From the NCBI GenBank assembly GCA_024699325.1, contig JAILPS010000029.1, forward strand, positions 34,284 through 98,283: a stretch of DNA of 64,000 bases, read 5' to 3'. The DNA is from Lachnospiraceae bacterium. GTDB taxonomy: Bacteria > Bacillota > Clostridia > Lachnospirales > Lachnospiraceae. The notes beneath the pieces were generated by a model that ran no database searches, was not told the DNA's origin, and saw only the letters and a program-made list of their open reading frames with translations. Within the stretch, counting starts at the first letter, position 1. Every line of letters starts with the position of its first letter. Below, one piece after another: positions 20,213 to 29,308 of the stretch. The position numbers and the translations under genes were made by a program.

Positions 20213-23200
20213 ATTACCTAAAGGACAAAAACAATTAGAAGAAAAAAATAATAATGAGGTAGAAAAAGTAAAAGAAGTAAAAGAAGTAAAAGAAGTAGAA
20301 ACTGCAATTAATAACTTAATAGGTCAGCATTCTGCTATTGTTTTCAAAAACTACCTTCCATCTATTTCTAAGGAGTATCACATAAAGAAAATCGATAATC
20401 AGAATGTGCCAGAGGAAACAGTTGCATTTTTTGATATAACGAAACTTGTCACAGAGGAAAAGGACAAGATGGTGGAAAAATTAAAGAATGTATACCATCT
20501 TCTGGCGTATTCAGATAATAGTCTTGCATTAATTATCCATAGAAAACATGATAGTTGCAAGATTGCTATTGCTGTGGGAAAATGTCAGGATTCGGAAGCA
20601 GCCGCAAAACTAGCTGAAAGCGTGCGAGATGCGGTTGTTGGTAATTTTCCTGGAACATCATGCAGCGGAATTAATCCATACATGGATACAGACGATGGTA
20701 TTTTTCAAACACTAAATTCTTCGTATTTTAATAAAAATAATATTTTAAATTATAATTCCGTTGCAGTAGTATCTAATATTGCTTCTCAGTTTTCGGAAGA
20801 TTATATTAATCAGGGCATAGAAAAGGTGATTGATGGAATTGTTCCGGCTGAAAACAAGGAATATACTATGGTTATTTTAGGGGAAGCACTGAATAGCAAA
20901 GTATTGGAGGAAAAAAAGAGGGAACTTTATAGAATATATACTATCTTAAGTCCATATTCTAAACGTACAGAGAATTGGAGTTTATCAAGTAGCCAAAGTT
21001 GGGGAAAAAATAAAAATGTGGGACTAACTTATTTTGTAAATATTGGTGCAGGTTATAGTGAAAATAATTCATATAGCAAATCCTCTGGATCTTCAGTTGA
21101 TATTAATTTCTATGGCGTGACACACACTCTTGAAATCATAGAAAAGCAGATGGAACGTTTAGAAAAGTGTGAAGCATTAGGTATTTGGAATATAGCTACC
21201 TATGTGTTTTCACCAGATTTTCAGCTTGTTAGTGAAGTGGCGCATATGTATATGTCATTAACACAAGGAAATGAATCTTTTTACGAGAAACCCTCCATTA
21301 ATGTTTGGAATTCACAGCGAAACGATAACAATATTAGAGAAGAAGTCGAGGCCCTTGCTGAGTATGTTAGGAGACTTGAACATCCCAAGTTTCAAATAAA
21401 CACTAATAAAGCCGATAATGCATCGTATTGGCCAGAAGAGGTTACTCCTACAGCTGTAATTTCTGGAGCTGAACTAGCATTTGCTATGAATTTACCAATG
21501 AAGTCTGTTCCAGGGTTTTCATTAATTGAGTGTGCTTCCTTTGGAAGAGAAATTGTGTCATATGATAAGAACTATGCTGGAGAGGTTCATATCGGAAAGA
21601 TACATCATATGCATCATAACGAAGAAAAAAGTGTTGATTTAAATAAGGAATCATTTTCTTCACACGTATTTATTACGGGATCCACGGGAGCAGGTAAAAG
21701 CAATGCAGTATATACTTTGCTTGATTCTCTCAAGACAACATTTATGGTAATAGAGCCGGCTAAGGGAGAATACAAATATGCCTTTACCAATAATGTTCAG
21801 GTGTATGGCTCTAATCCTCAGGTTAGTGAATTGCTAAGGATTAATCCGTTTGCATTTAACAGAAGTATTCATGTTTATGAACATATAGACAGATTGCTAG
21901 ATGTTTTTAATGTTTGTTGGCCGATGTATGCAGCTATGCCTGCCGTTCTTAAGGATGCGATAATTAAGGCTTATGAGAACTGTGGATGGAATCTTATTAC
22001 ATCTTTAAATGATAAGGGTGATATATATCCTACATTTGTTGATGTGTGTGATGAAATAGATAATATAATTAACGGTTCTGATTATTCTGATGAAAATAAG
22101 GGCAATTACAGAGGATCACTTAAAACAAGACTAAATTCACTTACGAATGGCATTAATCAATTGATTTTCTGCAATGGTAATATATCAGACAGAGATTTAT
22201 TTGAACAAAATACGATAATTGATCTAAGTAGAATAGGTTCTAGTGAAAACAAGTCGTTAATAATGGGCTTGCTTGTTATCAGACTTCAGGAATACAGGAT
22301 GTCAGAAGGGAGTTTTAATTCTGAACTCAAACATGTGACGGTTTTGGAAGAAGCACATAATCTGTTGAGAAGAACTTCGGCATCATCCTCTGATGAAAAT
22401 TCTAATGTAACTGGAAAAGCGGTTGAGATGATTGCAAATGCAATTGCTGAAATGAGAACCTATGGGGAAGGATTTATAATTGTGGATCAGTCGCCTTCAT
22501 TGCTTGATATGTCCGCAATACGTAATACGAACACAAAGATTATTCTTCGATTGCCAGATAAGGATGATCGTGAGCTGGTTGGAAGGGCAGCCAATCTAAA
22601 TGATGGGCAAATAAGGGAACTGGCCAGATTACAACGTGGTGTGGCAGCGGTATATCAAAATGAATGGATTGAACCAATTCTTTGTATGATAGATAAACAT
22701 GACTCTTCGGTTGGTGCCAAAGCTAATGAAACCATTAATTATCTGCAGGAAGAGGATACGGAGGCAAGACGCTATATTAATTCGTGCGTATACGATCCTG
22801 AATATATAACAAGAAAATCAGACCTAGACTTTATTGATTGTATTAATCGTATTAATTGTGATGGCGCTGTAAAAGCATTACTTATTGACTTTAATCGCCT
22901 TCCATTTGATCAGGCACAGATGACATGGCAGAAATTAGCATTCAAGTATTTTAATATTCGTGAATGTGTAAAGAATACTAAGGGAATTACTTCTTTCGAG
23001 GAATGGAATAATGCTATACTATTACAGCTTGAAAAGTATGAGTTTGATAAGGCAATTACACTAAACAAGGATTCAGAACAGTTTTATCGTTTTACACAGT
23101 TGATGACTTTTGAGGCGATTATTTGGCTTCAGGCATCTCATATTGATCAACCTGAAAAGGGATTACAATTGAGGGATTATATGGACGAATTCAAAAATTC

Positions 23201-23219
23201 GTTTTTGAAGAAATATTAG
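20205..23219 (+). CDS. HerA/FtsK-like (DUF87-type) ATPase
   Basis: 'VFITGSTGAGKSNAVYTLLDSLKTTFMVIEPAKGEYKY' Walker A, 'VTVLEEAHNLLRR' Walker B, 'GFIIVDQSPSLLDMSAIRNTNTKIILRL'; start overlaps the GTPase stop. Confidence 0.88.
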   Translation: MNKLPKGQKQLEEKNNNEVEKVKEVKEVKEVETAINNLIGQHSAIVFKNYLPSISKEYHIKKIDNQNVPEETVAFFDITKLVTEEKDKMVEKLKNVYHLLAYSDNSLALIIHRKHDSCKIAIAVGKCQDSEAAAKLAESVRDAVVGNFPGTSCSGINPYMDTDDGIFQTLNSSYFNKNNILNYNSVAVVSNIASQFSEDYINQGIEKVIDGIVPAENKEYTMVILGEALNSKVLEEKKRELYRIYTILSPYSKRTENWSLSSSQSWGKNKNVGLTYFVNIGAGYSENNSYSKSSGSSVDINFYGVTHTLEIIEKQMERLEKCEALGIWNIATYVFSPDFQLVSEVAHMYMSLTQGNESFYEKPSINVWNSQRNDNNIREEVEALAEYVRRLEHPKFQINTNKADNASYWPEEVTPTAVISGAELAFAMNLPMKSVPGFSLIECASFGREIVSYDKNYAGEVHIGKIHHMHHNEEKSVDLNKESFSSHVFITGSTGAGKSNAVYTLLDSLKTTFMVIEPAKGEYKYAFTNNVQVYGSNPQVSELLRINPFAFNRSIHVYEHIDRLLDVFNVCWPMYAAMPAVLKDAIIKAYENCGWNLITSLNDKGDIYPTFVDVCDEIDNIINGSDYSDENKGNYRGSLKTRLNSLTNGINQLIFCNGNISDRDLFEQNTIIDLSRIGSSENKSLIMGLLVIRLQEYRMSEGSFNSELKHVTVLEEAHNLLRRTSASSSDENSNVTGKAVEMIANAIAEMRTYGEGFIIVDQSPSLLDMSAIRNTNTKIILRLPDKDDRELVGRAANLNDGQIRELARLQRGVAAVYQNEWIEPILCMIDKHDSSVGAKANETINYLQEEDTEARRYINSCVYDPEYITRKSDLDFIDCINRINCDGAVKALLIDFNRLPFDQAQMTWQKLAFKYFNIRECVKNTKGITSFEEWNNAILLQLEKYEFDKAITLNKDSEQFYRFTQLMTFEAIIWLQASHIDQPEKGLQLRDYMDEFKNSFLKKY

Positions 23220-23236
23220 TGAAGGAGGTGCGACAT

Positions 23237-23899
23237 ATGGCAATACCTGTTGTGGGTAACATATACAAAGCGATTGAAGGTGTTGAAACAATCTCTAAAA
23301 CAGAAAGTATGGGAGAAATTGTGGCAGATGCTGAAAAATTGACAGAAGGCCTATGGCCAAAAATAGAAAAACAAGAAGGCGCTCAGCCCTTGTCTCCGGA
23401 AAAAATATGCCGTGAAGCTTGGAAGAAAACTGATGTTGAGGAAAAGCCATCTGCTTTTGATATTCCGCGTCGTATTACGACTAGAAATGAAATTTTTGAA
23501 AATGAAAGACATCCGATTACCAATGTGTTATTTAAGAGGCGTACTATAGAACTTCCTGACGGCGAAAAAGTTGAAGGTGTATTTCCGGAATTTAAATCAA
23601 TGTTTGATGTTAAGCTTCCTGAAAACATGTATCTTCTTCCTGACAGATTACAGTTTAGGGAATGTAATAGGCAATTAGCTCAAGAAATAGATAAAAATCC
23701 TGAATTAAAAAAACTGTTTTCGGAAGAGCAAATAGAACAGATTAGGGATGGTATTCAAGATGGCACTGCGCCTGATGGATATGTGTGGCATCACGACGCT
23801 GAAACAGGAAAAATGCAACTGGTGGATTTTGAAACGCATTCTCGTACTGCACATACAGGTGGACGAGTTTTATGGGGCGGTGGCTCAGATTTTAGATAG
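23237..23899 (+). CDS. WHH-type HNH/Endo VII nuclease (polymorphic toxin-type) protein
   Basis: C-terminal 'DGTAPDGYVWHHDAETGKMQLVDFETHSRTAHTGGRVLWGGG' is the GYxWHH...D.G.MQLV...H....HTGG motif; strong SD 'gaaggaggtg'. Confidence 0.88.
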   Translation: MAIPVVGNIYKAIEGVETISKTESMGEIVADAEKLTEGLWPKIEKQEGAQPLSPEKICREAWKKTDVEEKPSAFDIPRRITTRNEIFENERHPITNVLFKRRTIELPDGEKVEGVFPEFKSMFDVKLPENMYLLPDRLQFRECNRQLAQEIDKNPELKKLFSEEQIEQIRDGIQDGTAPDGYVWHHDAETGKMQLVDFETHSRTAHTGGRVLWGGGSDFR

Positions 23900-23910
23900 G
23901 GGGCAATAAT

Positions 23911-24294
23911 ATGAATCTTACATGGAAATATGTTAAACCACTTAAGGAAACAGATGCAGTTAAGAAATTTCTCAAAACGCAGAAAATTACACTTCCTTCA
24001 TCGTTGATAAGTATCATAGAAAAATATAATGGTGGAAGACCATCTGAAAAAAGTGTGATTACTGAGACAAATCATGAATATGTATTTAAAGCATTGTTAT
24101 CGTATAATGATAGTGATAAGGAGACGATTTACAAAATATATCCTGAGTTGTTTAAGGCTTCGAATTGTTTTCCATTTGCTTCGGATACTGCGGGTAATTT
24201 TATATGTTATGATAGGAAAAAGAAAAAGTATGTCTTATACAATCACGAGACTGGTAGTTTTGAACAAATAACAAAAATGGTTGGTTTTGTGTAG
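23911..24294 (+). CDS. SMI1/KNR4 (SUKH) family immunity-type protein
   Basis: 127 aa; 'LPSSLISIIEKYNGGRPSEK', 'ASNCFPFASDTAGNFICYDRKKKKYVLYNHET' typical of SUKH; immediately follows the WHH nuclease. Confidence 0.85.
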   Translation: MNLTWKYVKPLKETDAVKKFLKTQKITLPSSLISIIEKYNGGRPSEKSVITETNHEYVFKALLSYNDSDKETIYKIYPELFKASNCFPFASDTAGNFICYDRKKKKYVLYNHETGSFEQITKMVGFV

Positions 24295-24337
24295 ATATAT
24301 CATAGACTGAAAATATAATTAACAGAAAGGGTTTGCT

Positions 24338-26512
24338 ATGGAATCTAGACTATTTGAGTGGATTGATTTTTACAAGGAGTTGACTGAAAAACTACTCCTG
24401 TATAAGGATAACCGAGCAGAATTAATCTTGAAGGTTAAACAGATTTACACCAAAGCAGGCATAAAAATGCCAAAACTTGATATTAATAATAATATTACGG
24501 ATTTCGATCCTTTTTCGTTTTTTGGACTGTTTAACAAAAAAATGTCTAATTCTAGTCGTTGTAGATTGGTGGATGCTGTTAAGATTCTTTTTGATGTTAC
24601 GAGTCAAGCACCTCATACATTTGAGAGTATTCCAGTATTAAATCCTTTGAACTCAACGTATTATTGCTTTGCTAATGAACGAACGGAGGAGGATATACCA
24701 ACTCTCTGGGTGCTGTTTGAGAACGCTTTAAAATATGCCAAGGATCCTACAGAAGAGGCTGCTGAAAATTTCTCTAAGTATTTTGATATTGTTATCAACA
24801 TGAAGGGGATTGGCAACAGCAAACTTACTATGGGTTTATTTTGGATAGCCCCTGAATGTTATTTAAATTTAGATTCTAGAAACACTTGGTACATATATGA
24901 GTCAGGGAGAATTCCTAAAGAAATAGTTGACAAACTTCCCCATTACGACAGCAAGATAACTGCAAACGATTATTTTGAAATAGAGAGGGTTATTCTTGAA
25001 TATCTTCAGGCGGAAGAAGGAAAAGTTAAGGATTTTAAGGAACTTAGTTACGAAGCTTGGATTTATTCTACGCAAGTCAATGAAGAACAGGCTGAAGAAA
25101 AAAAACAATTAGCACTTCGTGAAAACAGTGGTGCAGCGGTGGCAGATGAAGGAATTAACACCGTGCACTACTGGATATATTCTCCGGGTGATCGCGCTTC
25201 TATGTGGGAAGAGTTCTATAATTCTGGAATAATGGCAATTGGCTGGGACCAGTTAGGAGATTTGAATAATTACGCATCTAAGGCTGAGATTAAGAATGAA
25301 CTTAGGAAACTGTATGACGCAACTAAAAGCTATAAAAATGTTGCGCATGCTACATGGCAATTTGCCAATGAGATGAAACCTGGAGATGTTGTTTTTGCAA
25401 AAAAGGGTATGTATCAGGTTATAGGCCGTGGTATTGTTGAGAGTGATTACGAATATGATCCTGCTCGAGATACTTATAGGCATACTCGTAAGGTTAATTG
25501 GACTCATAGAGGCGAATGGCCACATCCAGGTGCGGCTGCCATGAAGTTTTTAACAGATATAACGCCTTACGAGGATTATGTCGAAAAACTGAACAGTCTA
25601 TTTGAAAATGAAACGGATGATGAGAGTGAGGAGGACATAGTAGATAATCAGCTTCAGACATATGTTAAAGAAAACTTCTTGAAAGACGTGTATATGAGCG
25701 GTGAGCGTTACGATGAACTTAAATCATTGCTTATGCGCAAGAAAAACGTCATAATTCAAGGCGCGCCTGGAGTTGGAAAAACGTACTTAGCTAAGAGACT
25801 TGCGTATTCCATTATTGGCGAGAAGGATCCGTCCCGTGTTATGATGGTTCAGTTTCATCAAAGCTATTCTTACGAGGATTTTATTATGGGATATCGTCCG
25901 AATCAGGAAGGTGGTTTTGATTTAAGACGAGGGCCGTTTTATGAATTTTGTAAATCGGCTGAAATAGATAGTGACGACACACCATACTTTTTCATTATTG
26001 ACGAGATTAACCGTGGTAATTTAAGTAAGATTTTTGGCGAGTTATTTATGTTGATAGAGGATGACAAACGTGATGTTAAAATTAGACTTTTATATGCAGA
26101 TGAGAATTTCTCCATACCTAAGAATGTTTACATTATTGGCATGATGAATACGGCTGATAGAAGTTTGGCTATTATGGATTATGCGCTTAGAAGGAGATTC
26201 GCTTTTTTTGACATTAATCCTGCATTTGACAATAATAGTTTTACAAAATATCAGCATAATTTGAACAGTGATAAATTCGACAGTCTCATCAATTGCATCA
26301 AAGAGCTGAATAGTACAATTGCCTCTGACGAGACTCTTGGAGCAGGTTTCTGTATAGGTCATAGTTATTTTTGCAATATTTCGGCTGTGACAGACCAACT
26401 TCTTAAGGAAATCGTTGAATATGAGTTGGCTCCTCTGTTAAGAGAGTATTGGTTTGATGACATTAAGAATGCTGATAACTGGATTGAAAAGTTAAGGAGA
26501 GCAATCAATTGA
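24338..26512 (+). CDS. mcrB: McrB-type AAA+ GTPase with N-terminal EVE/PUA-like domain
   Basis: 'HYWIYSPGDRASMWEEFYNSGIMAIGWDQLGDLNNY...VIGRGIVESDY' EVE-like; 'VIIQGAPGVGKTYLAKRLAY', 'MVQFHQSYSYEDFIMGYRP', 'FFIIDEINRGNLSKIFGELFMLIE', 'MMNTADRSLAIMDYALRRRF'. Confidence 0.93.
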   Translation: MESRLFEWIDFYKELTEKLLLYKDNRAELILKVKQIYTKAGIKMPKLDINNNITDFDPFSFFGLFNKKMSNSSRCRLVDAVKILFDVTSQAPHTFESIPVLNPLNSTYYCFANERTEEDIPTLWVLFENALKYAKDPTEEAAENFSKYFDIVINMKGIGNSKLTMGLFWIAPECYLNLDSRNTWYIYESGRIPKEIVDKLPHYDSKITANDYFEIERVILEYLQAEEGKVKDFKELSYEAWIYSTQVNEEQAEEKKQLALRENSGAAVADEGINTVHYWIYSPGDRASMWEEFYNSGIMAIGWDQLGDLNNYASKAEIKNELRKLYDATKSYKNVAHATWQFANEMKPGDVVFAKKGMYQVIGRGIVESDYEYDPARDTYRHTRKVNWTHRGEWPHPGAAAMKFLTDITPYEDYVEKLNSLFENETDDESEEDIVDNQLQTYVKENFLKDVYMSGERYDELKSLLMRKKNVIIQGAPGVGKTYLAKRLAYSIIGEKDPSRVMMVQFHQSYSYEDFIMGYRPNQEGGFDLRRGPFYEFCKSAEIDSDDTPYFFIIDEINRGNLSKIFGELFMLIEDDKRDVKIRLLYADENFSIPKNVYIIGMMNTADRSLAIMDYALRRRFAFFDINPAFDNNSFTKYQHNLNSDKFDSLINCIKELNSTIASDETLGAGFCIGHSYFCNISAVTDQLLKEIVEYELAPLLREYWFDDIKNADNWIEKLRRAIN

Positions 26513-27537
26513 TACCTGTACGAAATGTATATTACATGCTTTCGTATGCTTTTAGAGTATTGACTAATCAAGGCTACAAGGGCATGGAAACAGAAGAATT
26601 TCATAATGTGGCTGAGCTCTGTGCAGCCATATTATGTAGAGGTGTTTCGATTCAACTAAAACGTGGACTGGTTAAGGAGTATATACCTAAAGTTGAGCCA
26701 CTTTCATCACCGAAGGGTAAGATTGATGTAAGTGATTCAATCAAGGATTTAACAATTACCAAAAGGCAGTTGGTATGTAGTCACGATGAATTTACAATTA
26801 ATTGCTATATGAACAGAATAATTAAAACCACGTTGGAATTGCTAGCTTCTGCCAATATTAATACTTCAAGGAAAAAGGATATTAGGCGGATGTTATTATA
26901 TTTTAAAGAGGTGGATTCGCTTGATATTTACAGAATCGACTGGTCTATGCAGTTTAACCGCAATAATCAAAACTATAGAATGTTGATTAATGTTTGTTGG
27001 CTGGTTATCAAGGGATTGATACACACAAATCAAGAGGGCTCTGTTAAACTGATGGATTATCTTGATGACCAGAAGATGCATAGGTTGTATGAGAAGTTTA
27101 TTTTAGAGTATTATAGGACTGAGCATACAGAACTTAGGGCTGAAGCTTCACAGATACCTTGGAATGAAGCTAATAATTTAATGGATATGTTGCCAATAAT
27201 GCAAACAGATGTGACGTTAACTAAAGGCAATAAAACATTAGTTATTGACGCAAAATACTATTCGAAATCTGTAAAAGAACACTTTAATAGAACAGAAGTA
27301 ATATCTGGAAATATGTATCAAATATTTACATATGTCAAGAATAAGACGGATCAATTACAGGTTGATCCTAGGAATGTTGCTGGATTGTTATTGTATGCAA
27401 AGACTGATGAACAGATAACCCCTGATAATGATTACGAAATTGGTGGTAACACAATTGGCGTCCATACTTTGGATTTGAATGCTGATTTTGACAGTATCAG
27501 GAAAGAGTTGGATGCTATAGTTGAGAAGTATTTATAA
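26509..27537 (+). CDS. mcrC: McrC nuclease subunit
   Basis: 'MIPVRNVYYMLSYAFRVL', 'RLYEKFILEYYR', nuclease 'MQTDVTLTKGNKTLVIDAKYYSK'; TTG start overlaps mcrB stop. Confidence 0.92.
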   Translation: MIPVRNVYYMLSYAFRVLTNQGYKGMETEEFHNVAELCAAILCRGVSIQLKRGLVKEYIPKVEPLSSPKGKIDVSDSIKDLTITKRQLVCSHDEFTINCYMNRIIKTTLELLASANINTSRKKDIRRMLLYFKEVDSLDIYRIDWSMQFNRNNQNYRMLINVCWLVIKGLIHTNQEGSVKLMDYLDDQKMHRLYEKFILEYYRTEHTELRAEASQIPWNEANNLMDMLPIMQTDVTLTKGNKTLVIDAKYYSKSVKEHFNRTEVISGNMYQIFTYVKNKTDQLQVDPRNVAGLLLYAKTDEQITPDNDYEIGGNTIGVHTLDLNADFDSIRKELDAIVEKYL

Positions 27538-27598
27538 TCTACCTAACCAAACATTTACAGTTTTCGTGTTATGCATCATAATCTCGGAGGATTAATAC

Positions 27599-28330
27599 GT
27601 GTTAGACCAACATTTCAACCTCCCCATCCGTGCGGTGAGCATTGACTGGGACAGGATCAGCGAGGATAGCTACCTGCGGCGGATTGAGGCGCTTCGGGGA
27701 GTGGACAGGCTGGAGTTTACGAAGAATATTACTATATTTGTCGGGGAGAATGGCAGCGGCAAATCCACGCTCTTAGAGGCGATTGCGGTGAGCTGGGGGT
27801 TCAATCCGGAGGGTGGCACGAAGAATTACAACTTCTCCACGTATGACTCACATTCTGAGCTTCATGATGCCATCACGCTTAGCCGTGGGGTTGTGAGGCC
27901 TGGCTGGGGGTATTTTCTGAGGGCTGAGAGCTTCTACAATGTGGCTACGGCGGAGGAGGAGTACGGCAAGCAGGATCCGCACGGCTTCAGGCAGGAGTTT
28001 CACAGGCGCTCCCACGGGGAGAGTTTCCTGCAGCTGGCGCAGACAACATTTCGCGGTCGGGGACTGTATTTGTTAGATGAGCCGGAGGCGGCGTTGTCGC
28101 CACAGAGGCAGCTGACGCTTCTGATGGAGATTGTGAACTGTGCGAGGGAGGATGCGCAGTTTATTATGGTTACGCATTCGCCGATACTGCTGGGGATCCC
28201 AGGGGCGCAGATACTGAGCTTTGACGATGGGCAGATACATCCGATAGACTATGAGGAGACGCAGAGTTTTCAGGTTACGAAAATGTTTATAGAGAACAGG
28301 GAGCAGGTGCTTAAGAGACTCTTGGAGTAA
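27599..28330 (+). CDS. ABC-type AAA family ATPase
   Basis: 'NITIFVGENGSGKSTLLEAIAVSWGFNPEGG', 'GRGLYLLDEPEAALSPQRQL', 'FIMVTHSPILLGIPGAQI'. Confidence 0.9.
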   Translation: MLDQHFNLPIRAVSIDWDRISEDSYLRRIEALRGVDRLEFTKNITIFVGENGSGKSTLLEAIAVSWGFNPEGGTKNYNFSTYDSHSELHDAITLSRGVVRPGWGYFLRAESFYNVATAEEEYGKQDPHGFRQEFHRRSHGESFLQLAQTTFRGRGLYLLDEPEAALSPQRQLTLLMEIVNCAREDAQFIMVTHSPILLGIPGAQILSFDDGQIHPIDYEETQSFQVTKMFIENREQVLKRLLE

Positions 28331-28352
28331 TGTTTGACGAGGGGGGTAGGAT

Positions 28353-28955
28353 ATGGGCAGTTTTATTTTGGCGGAGAACAGGGCGCGTGTTGCGGCGATT
28401 GTGAGGCGCAAATATCGGTCCTACAGGATTGGCGAGCCTGTGCTTGAATTCGTGGACAATACGGGCACGGTGAGGGAGTCTAAGGGGCTTCTGACGCTGC
28501 CGACTGAGGCGGTGGTGGTCGTGAAGAACGACGAGGAGAGGAGGACTCTGCATCTGGAGAAGGTGTGGGGGTTCTGGAAGATTGTGCATGACGAGCCGGA
28601 CTATGGGCGCGGTGTCCCTGAGGGTGTGTATTATTTTCGCATTAGGGGCGAGAGCATTTACAGGGATGTGGACATGGATGACTACCTGAGTAAGCTTAAG
28701 TGTGTTATCGTTCCGTTTAAGGATGGCAATATGTTTGTGGACAACTTCAAGGAGTGGGGCTGCTACAGCTACCAGTACGCGGACGAGATTCTCAAAACGT
28801 CGGGTGGCCGTCTGTACGAGCTGAACATGAAGACGCTTGAGTGGGAGAAGTCGGAGATGACGTATTCGAGCGTGGAGTACCAGGGCAATTATGTGAGGGT
28901 GTCCGAGGAGGATGTCCGGAGGGCAATAGATAGATTAAGGGAGCTGGGTCTGTGA
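28353..28955 (+). CDS. Hypothetical protein, 200 aa
   Basis: Long ORF in GC-rich context, consistent coding style; no recognised family. Confidence 0.7.
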   Translation: MGSFILAENRARVAAIVRRKYRSYRIGEPVLEFVDNTGTVRESKGLLTLPTEAVVVVKNDEERRTLHLEKVWGFWKIVHDEPDYGRGVPEGVYYFRIRGESIYRDVDMDDYLSKLKCVIVPFKDGNMFVDNFKEWGCYSYQYADEILKTSGGRLYELNMKTLEWEKSEMTYSSVEYQGNYVRVSEEDVRRAIDRLRELGL

Positions 28956-28968
28956 CCTGGCTCCCTTA
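28936..28968. other. Strong hairpin spanning a stop codon; attenuator or terminator-like but no U tract
   Basis: TAAGGGAGC-tg-GGTC-tgt-GACC-tg-GCTCCCTTA. Confidence 0.6.
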
Positions 28969-29065
28969 CACAGGTCGCTTATGGTTATTATCTCGGCTGG
29001 TTTATCTTCTTAGGTAAACTTAACGGTGAAGTTATAAATTTTATTAAGTTTAAGAGGTAGTGGAG

Positions 29066-29251
29066 ATGTACGTAATCAAGCATATATTTGACGGAGAGTA
29101 TGGCTGCGAGGAGCTGCGCCCAGGCGAGAAGCCGAAGGTGGTTGTGACGCTCGTGGACGAGAATGGCGACGAGAAGTGTGTCAGAGTTTTAGACGAATTC
29201 CTAACTGAACATGGTCTGGACGTGGGGAGCGTGTGGGAGTTTGAGGGATGA
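29066..29251 (+). CDS. Small hypothetical protein (61 aa)
   Basis: 'MYVIKHIFDGEYGCEELRPGEKPKVVVTLVDENGDEKCVRV'; SD 'aagaggtag'; followed by terminator. Confidence 0.6.
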   Translation: MYVIKHIFDGEYGCEELRPGEKPKVVVTLVDENGDEKCVRVLDEFLTEHGLDVGSVWEFEG

Positions 29252-29269
29252 ATATTTAAACATGATTAT

Positions 29270-29300
29270 ACCTCCCCAGAGCTCAAACTATGGGGAGGTG
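29270..29300. terminator. Bidirectional terminator between convergent genes
   Basis: ACCTCCCC-agagctcaaactat-GGGGAGGT. Confidence 0.8.
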
Positions 29301-29308
29301 TTATTATA

